Of a DNA stretch of 64,000 nucleotides, positions 42,417 through 54,354 are shown one piece after another. Under the pieces are notes generated by a model. The model made no database searches, was not told the origin of the DNA, and saw only the letters and a list, made by a program, of their open reading frames with translations. The stretch lies in contig NC_086364.1 of NCBI RefSeq assembly GCF_036324505.1, forward strand, positions 18,920,648-18,984,647, in the 5' to 3' direction. Position numbers and translations under genes: made by a program. Origin of the DNA: Eleginops maclovinus. Lineage: Eukaryota; Chordata; Actinopteri; Perciformes; Eleginopidae. Position 1 is the first letter of the stretch; every line of letters begins with the position of its first letter.

Positions 42417-43952
42417 GAGAGAGAAAGAAAGTGTGTGAAATGATTTAACTCCGCTCCGAATGTGTGTCTCCTGCGGCTTCATTATCCAAGCTGGAGAATC
42501 ACACACTGAGGCAGCAGAATCACCTTTTAATGGGACTATTTTCAGCAAAATGGAAATGAATTAGATATGGCAACACACACTCACACACACACATGCAATC
42601 AGGTGATAAAAAAAACAACAAGAAATGATGCAACACATTCTTCACATGGGCATCAGGAAAACTTTCCAGATAGTTTTGTTTTAACTTGCTAGTCCTGCAC
42701 TTTAATTCAGTGGACACTTTTGCCATAGACTGACATAAATGTACAAAGAAAACCATGCTCAGAGATCTGCAACCTTTAACCTAAACCTAACCCTAATAAG
42801 TCAGTGGGAGTAAGTAGGATACATCACAAGACATCAGCGGGAAAAGAAACTTATAACATTTTCCAAAAAAGGAGCACTCAGTGGAGGTCAGAACTGAGAC
42901 AGGTGTGCCTCTGTCTCACAAACAAGGAAGAGTTATATCTCCTATCATGCCGAAATGTAGTTTTCTAATATAACGGTAATCTGAAGATGCTCTGACCAAA
43001 TAATAGTCAATTATTGTGCAATGATAAAGGCAAAAGTGTGACAGGCACGGACTAAGTAAAGCGTGTTTTTAGTCTAGCTTATTCCTGGAAATGCTTCTTT
43101 TTTTTTTATACAAATCAGGGTTGAACACCTGTGGCCCCAACCATTCACATCAGAGGATTAGGATTTAGAAGGTAATCACTATAAAACACACAGTTGATGC
43201 ATTTTCCTTATACTTTAATTGTGAATCACACAGTTATATCATGCTGATGGCTCCGGTATTATGTGATATCAGCAGCTGACAGATAAATCCATGCATACAC
43301 AAGATAAAACACAACCTCACCACAGGCTTACGGCAGGCGGAGATGACAGTAGATTGATAAAAACCATGAACACCTGATTGTTTAAGTTCTATCATTGTGA
43401 CTACTTTCTAGATAAGAAAAATATATGTAAGTGTTTCTTGAAGAAAGCACTCGTTCAAGGTTGTTTTTTATATTTGAGAATAATGAAAACGCTGATCTGC
43501 TATCCTGTCACTTACAGATTCCACAATTAATTCTAGGGAGACACATTAACGTAAAAGTTTCCAACTCCTTCATCAGCGTCACAGCTCGGTCCCATGCCAA
43601 ACTCGGCCTGCCAGTGTCCTGCAGGGACAGAGGTGGTCACGACAACAAGAGTCAATGTGAAAGCCAATCAAATGAAAACCCCCGACCCACGTCAGGTCCC
43701 ATGATGTCTGCGCTCCACTCGCAGTAAATTGTTACTGAGCGAGTGTCTGTGTGTGTATGTATGTTGAGTAACAACCGGCCTGTTGGCTATGGTGTCCATC
43801 TTGGCTGTGTCATCGTATGCTGACCTGTCTGTGGTGATGGTTTGTGACACCCCCTTCTCCACGGCCTGTGTTGTTTTTCACATTAACTCTTTTTTAGACT
43901 GATTTTTCGAGACTTAAATTGTCCCTACATAGTTAAAAGAAAATATGTTATA

Positions 43953-44054
<102 letters not shown>

Positions 44055-44165
44055 CTCCGAAGCCCTGAGGACTTGTTTTAACTGGCAGCCTGTTTGTTTT
44101 GTGGTTGTCATTGATTATATGGACAATGATGTTGCTTTAATTGCATCTATACAAACGTATCCTGA

Positions 44166-44298
<133 letters not shown>

Positions 44299-47200
44299 AT
44301 TATTCCTCTTTACACAATGTGGAAAATGTGCTCCTTATTTGACCTCAAAGACTGCAAGGCAAAAACTAGGACACTACAGTTAGTACACATTAGCACACAC
44401 ACAACCTAGCTAAAGCAATTGAACATATTTGATGTGGTTCAAATGTGAAATAAGTGCAGTTTGATGTTTGCTATCGTGGCTCACAAGGCGTTGTTCACAG
44501 GTCAAGACAAAACGTATTGTACGTCAACTTTTTTCACACCAGCCACAATAGAAATCTAAGGGACACTGTGTTTTATGCATCCAGGGTTCAGATATCATTC
44601 ATCCACATGACCCTTACATTCCACATTTGCTCATATAATACAGTAGACTATTTGTAACCAGCTTTTGTTGGCTGGGATGCTTAAATCTATACAATTTTTA
44701 ACAGGAACTGGATCACTTACTTTTGATTTAGTAAGATAACAAAATGTGTCAGTATCTTAAGCTCACCATAGGACAAATGTCTCTTTTCTCAAAGTGGTGC
44801 TATATTTATCAATGAAGGCTACACATGTCTGCACTAATGGTAAAATGACTTATCTTAATCTGAGTTAACATATCCCCTTGACAGCTCTGCACTGTCACTG
44901 CTTCATCTAACGTTTACTTCAAAGACTGACAGCTCTCTACCATGGAGGTCACCATCGGGTGTGAATTATTCAAATAATTAGGGATATTTCGTGCACCAGT
45001 CGCTGCTGGTGGGCAACATTGGTTACCTGCCAAGTTCAAGAGTCTCTTTATTCTGTCTACGGTACACACAGTCCCAGGAAATACGAGGGGTGAACAAATC
45101 CAACCACCTTCGAGCCAGAGGGTTAGGGTTACACAGGTCTGTGTTTGTTCAGGCTTCAAAGTCCATACATCAGACACTAGCATAACTTTAGCACGTATGC
45201 TAACTAGTAAGCTACGGGGTGTTGCTAAGCTATTAGTAGCTATAGTAGGTACAGCAATGACTCCGAATAACTGTCTTGTTAATAATATCATCTTTTGTGT
45301 CATTTTCAGCTTGTGCTCCACTGCTTCTTTTAGAGCACTTTTTTCCCAGAAGTGTCTTTGTCCGTACATGACAAGAAGTCCTCCTCTGGATACAGATTTA
45401 ATATGTATTTATCTTAAGACCCATACTTATTTCTTTAACTTTTCCTTTGTTTTCTTTCTCTCTTGTGCAGAGTGAGTGAAAAGAGATGCCATGGAATAAC
45501 ACACACATCACTCCTGTCAGGCTATAGGCGATTGGCTGCATATTCCCACCGCGGGGGCTGCTGTTGCGGCTCTTGTAGTTGTTGTCGAAGTTGTTGTTTT
45601 AGCTTTCATTTTGATGGAATCTTCTGGGGATGGTGAGCTGAATCAAATATTCATGATAGCAAAGAAAGGAAACATCAAACTCTACTTCCAGCATCACAGT
45701 GTACCTACCAGACGTACTGTGTGGTAGGGAATAGAGAACGAGAAAAATAAAATCCTATATGTGCATCGCCCCTATATGTCTTCAGACAGTATAGGAAATC
45801 TGTGACTGTATTTTCAGAGTCTTGAAATGTTTTGTGTAATCTTTTCACTTTTTTAGAAATGTTATAAACTTGAACAATCCTGATGATAAATTAAATGGAT
45901 GAACGGGGGTTACAAAACTACAAAACTCAAGCACTGTGTGTGATCTGATCAAAAATACACATCTTGACATTCCCATGGCCATGTCTCTATTTGCTCAGAG
46001 GACCTGAAAAAATAAGGCTTTTACATTTAACGTTTTACTTTTGAAAGCTTGCTCCTTGAAATATTAATGCTAAATCTTGTCAAACAAGGATGTTGCATTA
46101 ACACTCTTAACGGAGTCATCTTGGAAGCATGCTGCTGCCCACTGCCTCTCTTTCCTTTTCCATGTTTGTACTTTATTTTTTTAATGCAGGTATAGGGTAT
46201 GGCAGGATTAAAATAGACCACCAATGTATTCCCTGTGGGCATCTGAAGAACTCCATTTAAATAGTAAGACACAGAAATAACAAACAGGTAGAACAATACA
46301 AATAGTAGGTAAATCAAGAAGACAGCAAAATAAATCAGATTGTTTTTAGATTTATAAAGTCAATGTTTTTTTGCAGTGCAAGGTGGGTCTATGTAGCACA
46401 GTACTCTGTATGTCTACATTTGTATATGTTTCAAAACAAGAGCTGTGGTTGGAGTTTTTGGGAGCTTTCAACAGTAAAGTTATTTAAGAGTTACTTCTGA
46501 AAACTGATTTAATTTGACAGCTAATTAATTTCATCCACAATTTCCATTTTTGTGAAAAATGTTTGTGTCTGTTAGCATCTAGATTCTAGATTCATCTATT
46601 TAAAAATCTGAAAAAATATCGTATTTCGATATGTGGAGCCAGGCTTTGATTCTGAAGTAGCAGAAATGAAGTTAGGCACCCATCCTCATTCATAATTATG
46701 AATATGGCCTCCAATAAAACAGCCTAACGCAGTAGAAGTGGATTAATAGCAGCAGCGAAATTATGAGTTATGGGTCCCAGTGGCCTATATTGCTCACTGG
46801 GTGGTCTTAAACAAAGATACCCATACCTTAGACATGCACACAACACATTTGTTGTGTACAAAACCTCTGCATTTTCAACAATGACATTTTATTTCTGAAC
46901 AACTAACCAATGATTCTATTTTGAGTAGTAAAAATATCTGCGTGAGTTGTTCCAGATGCCAAAATACATTTAAATGAAACTGAGTTGGACTTGAATTACG
47001 CAGCAGCTTAAATATGTCATGTGACAAGACGCGTCTGCAAAAATATGTTCATATAAATTCCAATTCACAAAGAATAAAAAGACGAGGACGGTTTTGTTAG
47101 TGATGAACATCAAAGATTGGCTGTGAGTAGAAGCACTAGTGTGTATGTATGGCAGCATATGCGTTTGAAGAGTGACATTGTATGCGTGCATGTGCAGGTA

Positions 47201-47689
47201 AAAGGTGAAATGAGCCATATGATTTGGGTTTTCAGATGTGTGCAATTGTTGATGCAGTTACTGTAAATGCTGTGTTGTCGATCGGCAGCCTGTCACTCCA
47301 AATCATTAGCTCTGAAGCACACAGGCACAAATAAAAACACAAACATGCTCACACAGCTGCCTATACTGCATACACAATAAAGTCATAAAGAAGAATAATA
47401 AAGAACAAAAGCCCCCATTAAAAAAACATGACTACTTCTTATAGACAGCTGGACAAAAACTGAAAAATATATAGCCTCTATTCTTCACCAGGCATAGTAA
47501 GTATTGTAGTAAAGAGGCAAAGAGTGTGGACAAAAATATTCCATAAACATTACGTTTTAACCAACTCCTTCAAGGAAAAGAAAGGTTATTTTAGTCCATT
47601 GTTGACTATGTTGGTATGAAAGCTGTTTTTAATTAACTCGGAATTCAGTAAGTCTGAAAATGTTTGTAAAATAACTTGTCTTTAAATCT

Positions 47690-47865
47690 GTAGAGCACAA
47701 TTTTAGGAAATATGCTTATTTGCTTTTTTGGCAAGGACTTAATGTGAAGCTATACATCAAGCAGGTGGGTAGCATAGCTTAGCATGAAGACTGAACACAG
47801 GGGGAAACAGCTAACCTAGTTTTGTCCAAAAGTAACAACATCCGCTTTACCTCACCACTTAAAAT
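47690..47865 (+). mobile_element. Interspersed repeat with AGGGGGAAACAGCTA core
   Basis: GAAATATGCTTATTTGCTTT at the left and AGCATGAAGACTGAACACAG, GGGGGAAACAGCTAAC, TGTCCAAAAGTAACAACATC at the right match a perch-like fish repeat from memory. The middle is missing relative to fuller copies. Confidence 0.55.
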
Positions 47866-48724
47866 CTGTGATAAACACTAGCACAATACAGAAATGAATT
47901 ACTCTAAATAAAGGCCTCCTGTATAGACCACAGGGATAATTATGCATTACAACACAACAATGCATTACACTATAGTAACGAACTGTTAATACAATACAAA
48001 GTATGTTTCCATATAGGAAGTTACAAGTGGGTCAGACACAGCTCAGTTATATTAATTTTCAGCTCAATAAACTTCTGTTCAGACTTGCCCTGCTTACTGT
48101 GATCACCTATGCTGAACCAAACTCATCATTCTGTTTTTCTCATTTACATATTTTAATTGTCTTTGAAGCATAAATGTAATTGTGTCTCATAAATGCTACC
48201 TAAATGTTGCCCCATGGCGGACACATTTTCCTGTGGTGCTGCACTGAAGTGTCGATCAAATCACTACTTTATGATTGCAAAGAAGTCCGAAGAGATAAAC
48301 ATACTCGCTGTTACTGGAAACACCTGTATCGTGTGATTGACAACCTTTTTTTTAACGAGGAATCACAGAGAAACTTACAGGAAACAGACACTTGTTCTCT
48401 TGACCTTCCTCCCACTCCATCTCTTCTTTAGTTTGAGTTGTTGCTTCGGAGACATTGCTTTCTATATGCTGTGTGCCTCTTTTGCAAAAGAGGATTCAAG
48501 ACTCAGAAGGACAAGTCTTCGACCAGTTCATTGCAAGAATTTCCACCACAATATACAGGGCAAATAAACAACAACTCAGGCTACTACAGAGGGTTGCATC
48601 AAGGACCATGGATAAGGAAACCCTTATAAATAGCATAACTGGACTTGAAGATTTTTAACCTAAAGCAGCCCTGACTGTCTTGCAGTTGCAACAAAAGCAA
48701 ATTAGGACACGGTGAACTTGGAGA

Positions 48725-48862
48725 GGTCCCAGTTCACCTCCTAGGCCCTGCTGTGGTGTCCTTGAGCAAGGCACCGGACACCTCCAATCCCCCCTCCCCA
48801 TTGCTCCCCGGGCGCTGCACAATAGCTGCCCACTGCTCCTAGTACTAGGATGGGTTAAATGT
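48725..48862 (-). mobile_element. SINE-like element, reverse orientation
   Basis: Reverse complement reads CCTAGTACTAGGAGCAGTGG, GCGCCCGGGGAGCAATGGGG and GTGCCTTGCTCAAGGACACC, the same blocks as the 33.3-kb element. It is 5' and 3' shortened. Confidence 0.6.
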
Positions 48863-49612
48863 TAAAAAATTTTTGTAAAACACCATTTATGAAGATAAAA
48901 CATAAATATGTTTGTAGTGTGACAACTGATCTTTCAGAAAATACAAGTGGTCACAATCTTAGTCTATTAATTTACATTTTTTTTTACATTTATACTGCAC
49001 TGCACTGTTAATAAGTCCTTTGGTGTGACGTTTAAAAAATGGAAAAAAATATATATGAAATAATATACAAATGGCTAATAACAGTTTGTTCTACATTGTT
49101 GCACCCTTGATTTCCATAAAGAGTTTTTATTTAATGTGAAATTACTATTAAGAATATTTTTACCCACTTACAGTTGAGCTCGTTGGACTTCTTCCTAGAA
49201 ATGCAGGGATAACATTCTTGTCAATTGTACAAAATGTTTCAAAATTATACTACATTTTCAGAAGTGATACTTGTCTCTCCCCTAATGCAATATTCAATGT
49301 TTTTCAAAGACATTTTTAAGTTAAAACACAGTTTTGATTCTTTTAGAAATGTCACACTATAGGACATCCAAGTCACACTAAAGGACAGAGATGAAAGTAA
49401 ACGCAAGACTGAGTCAGAAAACTGATTTATAAAGGTTTTATTGTTAACTTTTTATAAAGTAAGTCATTTTTATTTTAAAAAACAGTACTGCATTGTAAAA
49501 CATATGTAATATATCATCAGTCAATATCAATTTATTTTGCATTTGCATATTCAATTTCATGCAGAAACGATCGTCATTTTCAAACATTAACATTAATGTA
49601 TTTAGCTTAATA

Positions 49613-49618
49613 TTTATT
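49613..49618 (-). terminator. Candidate poly(A) signal of the small basic-protein gene
   Basis: Minus strand AATAAA about 70 nt past the TGA at 49,688, with a second at 49,531-49,536. The position is normal for a short 3' UTR, but the region is AT-rich. Confidence 0.4.
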
Positions 49619-49687
49619 AAAATAAAATGTAATTTAGATAGTAGGCTACTTTTTAAAAACACATTTTTGAACTGTTTTTTTTTGTGC

Positions 49688-50183
49688 TCAATATTTGGAA
49701 TCATGAGAACGATTTGGGGGCACTACTGGTTGAAGAGGTAAAGGAGCAGGCTCTTCTGGAGGTTCTGCTGGTATCAAATCCATTGGCTCCACCAGTATGT
49801 TTTCTGGAGACGTTGGGGTTATGTCCAGAATAGCATTCAGTGCTTTTTCCCTGGCTCTGCATCTTTTCTTTGATTCTTTCCATGTTTTTCGCAATTGTCC
49901 TTGCTTCCTTTTTGGTATTGTATTGATGTTAAAGGCACATAGTTTGCCTTCAGTCTTCTTTTCTTGATACCTGTTTAAAAAGAAAATAGATTAAGATCAA
50001 TGTAACAGATTGACTGATACTCAAGCTATGCTAAAAGTATGCAAATGATGTGTTATACTGCATTGAAAGGGAACATTTCAGGTTGATTTACTTTCTCCGT
50101 CGCTCTGCAAGGATCGCCTCCCTGCTGTGTGGATCACTGTTTATTCGCTCTCTGTACTTCCTTGTTCTTTCTTTCCCGCTCAT
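49688..50183 (-). CDS. Small basic protein, 124 residues, two coding exons, function unknown
   Basis: Seen: coding exon A 50183-50092 (ATG with G at -3, donor AGAAA|GTAAAT) joins coding exon B 49970-49688 (acceptor TTTTTAAACAG) in frame, ending in TGA. The protein opens MSGKERTRKYRERINSDPHS and holds two Lys/Arg blocks (AERRRKYQEKK and RKTWKESKKRCRAREK), then a proline- and glutamate-rich tail (PAEPPEEPAPLPLQPVVPP). From memory, KYRERI..DP...R and (R/K)xxW(K/R) patterns start large multicopy uncharacterised proteins in fish; this copy lacks any long downstream part. A 5' UTR exon may end at a donor near 50,726. AATAAA occurs on the minus strand about 70 nt after the stop. DNA or RNA binding is a guess from the charge. 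The cluster of 16-bp motifs around it suggests a mobile or multicopy element. It could be a decayed fragment of a longer gene. Confidence 0.6.
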
Positions 50184-51706
50184 CTCACCCTCAAATCTTA
50201 CTGTTCTAAAAAAGAGTGAAATTGCATCAATAATATCTAATTTAAACTTTACTTTAATGTCATTTCATCACATTAGACACTGTCTCTAAAATCAGCAGCA
50301 TAGACTTCATTTAAATCATTACTGAATTTAAAATGGCCAAATATGGTCAATATAGAAAGAAATCATTCAAATAATCTATAGTTGGTTGTTTTAAAAGCTT
50401 CTTTTAAGAGACTTTGTCCTTTTGTGTGACATCTTTGTCCTTTGGTGTGACTGTCCAAAGCGTCACACCAGTGGACATTTACTGTCACACCGAAGGACAT
50501 TTAGTCTTCTGTGTCAGTTGATAGACCTGCCATTGCTAGCTTGATTCTGATTAGCATATGGATAAACACATTTGCATAATTCTCAATGATTGTGTTGTTT
50601 AGAACACAGATTTTTATCAAAAAATATCATTTAAGGTAGTCACACCAAAGGACAACACAACTCAACACTTTCACTGGTGTGAAAACATATGTAAATGTTT
50701 GAACACGTATGATAGAAAAACTTACCATGTGCACTTGTCATGGGCTTCTTTGGAGTCTTCAGTCAAATAACTTTAGAGGGGGTCCATCAATAAGAGATAG
50801 TTGTCCATGAAATTGCCCGTCTCAAAATAAGGGTATGGTGTCGCAACATAGGACATTGTTTTCAGTGACAAAGTTTAATAAATCCCTACACTCTTAGAAA
50901 TATATGTATAGAAAAAAGCATTGGTACTTACTAAAATAGACACTTACACAATTATGCCAGGGGTGTTTAGAAGAATTCCTGAGTTTTGTTTATTTATTTA
51001 TAAAAGTTAATATCTATTGAACCTAGGTTGGGACAGTCACACCATAGGACAATTTTAACATTTAGCTCAAAGTAATAAAAAATATGAAAAACTGTCTGGA
51101 TTTATGACAGTACATTTTTACAAAACAGAGACATTTTTAAACTTTTACAGCATTTAAAATGTTAAAAGTATGAATTAAATTCATTTTTATCTCATGAGAC
51201 AGCGAAATTGCCTTGTCACGTCAACAACCCATGTATGTGACTAATAAAGAGGGCTTCATCCTCCGATTCTGAAAGACTAGTAATGACAGGGTTGGTTCTT
51301 TGGTAAAGTATTCAACGGATTAAGTTTTGTCCAGAGTAATACATACAGTATCAACTACTGCCTGTTCTCCTTGGGTATTCTTACAATTAGTAATAATTAA
51401 GTCTCGAAACATTATCTTATAAGTTTGAAAAATTCACCTCTTGGATTTTTAGGTAAACATATTGATATTGCTGGTACAAGGAAAAAAAACTATTCCTAAT
51501 AACTGAGGTGAGAACGCTAACTTTTTTTACGCTTCTAAACTGATGATGTGCCCTGACCTTTTCAACATATGGGTAAATCAAGATGAGACTATGAATAAAT
51601 AATATGCATAAAATCATTTTTAAACAGAAGGTGACTCAGGCATGAAGGATTTGGCCGTGTCTCTTCTAAAGGGGTGTTTAGCTTCATTTTTTGTTCTGTG
51701 TTTCTA

Positions 51707-51710
<4 letters not shown>

Positions 51711-51794
<84 letters not shown>
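51711..51794. repeat. (GT)42 microsatellite
   Basis: Pure GT array. Confidence 0.97.
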
Positions 51795-51795
<1 letters not shown>

Positions 51796-52149
51796 AATCT
51801 GCTTTCACCTGTTCCAAGGTCCAATGTCTTTAAGGTTATACTTGAGGTAGGAAAGTGTCGTTATATTTTGAAAAAATCTGTCAGAAAAAGGAAAAGCTGA
51901 ACACTGCTTTCAAAGACACAACCCTGACATTTCATGTTAAAATGGAAGTAGAGAATTGTGAGTCTGTGTACTTTTGTCTTAATAACGGTACAAATATGCA
52001 GCAATGAAATACCTATACGTGTCGTTTATAAAAACACACAAACTACACAAAAGATATTCTATTTCCCTGCACCCGTCAGCTGGCCTGGGATGCAATAAAC
52101 TGTTAAGCAGCCCCCTCTAGTGGTTCAATACTAGAATGCAGAGGCTTAT

Positions 52150-52200
52150 ACAAAATAAGATAAGATGTACCTTTATTAATCCCCGTGGGGAAATTCAGTG
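52150..52200 (+). mobile_element. LINE tail fragment
   Basis: AAGATAAGATGTACCTTTAT and TTAATCCCCGTGGGGAAATT, a common fish LINE/SINE end. Very short. Confidence 0.45.
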
Positions 52201-52818
52201 GTTTAAGCAGCAACAGAATAAGAATGAAAACCAGGACAGTGTGGTTCACACAGGATAGTAAAACAAAAAGGATGTACAGGTAAGTATCTGTTAAAACAAC
52301 AAAAAAAACTGAATTAAGGACTTCAATAAACATATAAACAATTTTTATCCGGATTGTTAAGTATATTTACATTGGTTGATAAAGAGAAGATTTTAGGATA
52401 TCAAAATTGATTACATACATGGCATTGATGGGCCAGTGTACTGTTTGAAATTGTGTCGGTCTGTTAGCTGAGTGGATAAGATAATGGATAAGGAAGTGCA
52501 GAACTGCACAAAGGAAAGCAGACCTGAGCGTTTCTGTGGAAGTTGAGTCATACAGTTTGATAAGAATGAAGTACACAAACCCTCATTGTAACAGTGCCTG
52601 CAAGACAAGGCTATTTATATAGCACTTTTCAGCATACTGCGATTCAATTACAAAAATAAACATTAATGGGATATTGTCTTAAACCCACCACCCATATGAC
52701 TTAATTACAATTTCACAGGGCATATATACATGCTGTGTAGGGTTAGGTTCTGGCACTGTTGCACCGGTCGGCCACCACACATTAGCAAGACACAAGAAAC
52801 AATACGGAGGTTAATTTG

Positions 52819-52936
<118 letters not shown>

Positions 52937-53179
52937 CTATTGAACTATGCTTTTTTGTATTTACGTTTTTTTTCATGCCGTTTGTGATACTTCCTGTAAA
53001 TCAGTAAAAAAGAATGTAGACAAGCCTGTACAGTACACAGGGTGTGAGGAGCTGCTTGCCAATTCTTAATAGAAGCATTCAGCCAAAGCAACAGAAATAA
53101 ATGTTCCAGGTTAGCTGGCAGGTGACAGACAGATACTGTGCTACTAAATAAACACAAATACTACACTATAAAAACACTC

Positions 53180-53320
53180 CATTAAGAGTAAAAGTCAAGA
53201 ATAGTACTTAAGTAAAAGTATGTTAGTACGATTAGTAAAATGGACCTAAAGTATAAGGAGTAAATGTATTGCCAAATCGTAAAACGAAATGTAAGCATTT
53301 TAAAATAGTTTAAAGCAAAA
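53180..53320 (-). mobile_element. Interspersed repeat of the same family, reverse
   Basis: AGTACTTAAGTAAAAGTATG and AAGTATAAGGAGTAAATG are reverse-strand blocks of the family seen at 32.9 kb. It lies about 500 bp beyond the NLR stop codon. Confidence 0.5.
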
Positions 53321-53708
53321 GCAGTAGATCTTCACATTTAAGAGAGACCAAACATTTTTTAGCAACATTTCGGCAAATTCATTTTCTGTCATGGTTTGAG
53401 TTACTTAAATACAATGTTGGATGGTTTCATCTTAACAAAATGTTTCTTTTTTTAAAGTTTTTTTCCCAAGTGTTGTGTGTCAAAATCAGATTTTATAAAG
53501 TAACTATCTGTTAAATAAATATAGTGGAGTGAAAATGACAAACTTGGCTTCCAAACTGTAGAGTAGTAAGTGTAAAATAGCATAAAATGTAAATACTCAG
53601 GTAAGTAACTCAATTAGTCAATTAAGAATGGTGTGCTACGACTTCTCAGAAGAAACTGTGACTGATTTCAATATACTGTATACACAAAAACGGGACAAAC
53701 CCACATCA

Positions 53709-53714
53709 TTTAAT
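53709..53714 (-). terminator. Candidate poly(A) signal of the NLR gene
   Basis: Minus strand reads ATTAAA, the commonest variant of AATAAA, about 120 nt after the NLR stop codon. No AATAAA was noticed closer on that strand. AT-rich surroundings make chance likely. Confidence 0.3.
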
Positions 53715-53833
53715 AATACTTTAACATTGAACAATTATTCAAATGTTAAGTGTTTAAGTTTAAACAGTCAATCATTGTATCACCTGTGTTGCATGTTTCA
53801 CTGTTGCACAGGTTTTTTCACCAAGATTTTCGA

Positions 53834-54354
53834 TTACTTTAGCTTACGGAGGTAAATTGATCCTTCCGAATCTAAGTGGAAACCAGGATGGAGTGGTTCC
53901 GTGAAAGTTGTATTGACAGTGTACAGGTGGGTCAGTGTATCAGGAAGGACCTGAAAAAAGGACAAAATACCCGCCGGCCAGTCCAGATACACCCCAGTGG
54001 TACCATTGAATCTATGATGGACAATAAACCCCTCCCAGGAATTATTATGTTTAAAGAATCCATCATTAGTCAAGCACCAAGACTTTTCATTTCCACCCAA
54101 AATGAATTCAGTTGAGCAGTCTGCCACCCGGTCTATACTTTTGTACGCCACTCCAACTTCAGCCTTTGTAAACTCAACCTCCCAGTAATGGCGACCGGTC
54201 AGACCTTCTTCACAAAGTACTTGAGAGGAATCAAATCTGTCTGGATGATCAGGGTATGGCTGCTTCTCCAGAACACAATCTGCCCTTTGGTTGTTTTCTG
54301 TCAAAATTGCATTCAGACATGCTGTGTTAGGATCCAGTGTCAGATCAGACGCAT
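53834..54354 (-). CDS. NLR coding exon 11: B30.2 (PRY-SPRY) domain and stop
   Basis: The acceptor GTCTTGCAG is followed by 172 codons and TAA. Seen: PRY start [20 protein letters not shown], then [11 protein letters not shown], the SPRY motifs [31 protein letters not shown] and [10 protein letters not shown]. Known: in fish NLRs and TRIMs this domain binds protein ligands. The domain looks complete, including the LDWPAG motif (usually LDxPAG). Confidence 0.92.

Larger units (their letters stand above)
49014..51051. repeat. Dispersed 16-bp motif array, consensus GTCACACCAAAGGACA
   Basis: Plus-orientation copies: 49351-49366, 49372-49387, 50462-50477, 50484-50499, 50639-50654 (exact), 51036-51051. 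Reverse copies: 49014-49029, 50415-50430, 50436-50451 (exact). All nine have two or fewer mismatches. A tenth at 50840-50855 has three. Neighbouring copies are 21, 21, 26 and 22 bp apart start to start. The copies flank the two coding exons of the small basic-protein gene and fall outside its coding sequence. They could be transposase or regulator binding sites. Confidence 0.85.

Noticed and set aside
44914..45369. 151-codon minus-strand open frame
   Set aside because: No domain or motif seen, no splice context, and it runs across telomere-like repeat sequence and an AATAAAGAGACTCTTGAAC segment that looks like a retroelement tail. Treated as chance or repeat-derived.
45535..45600. GTTGTTGTCGAAGTTGTTGTT stretch as a possible regulatory or coding repeat
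   Set aside because: Short low-complexity GTT run only.
48204..48658. Overlapping plus-strand frames around 48.2-48.66 kb
   Set aside because: Frames such as QQLRLLQRVASRTMDKETL look protein-like in part, but no start, splice border or family could be supported.
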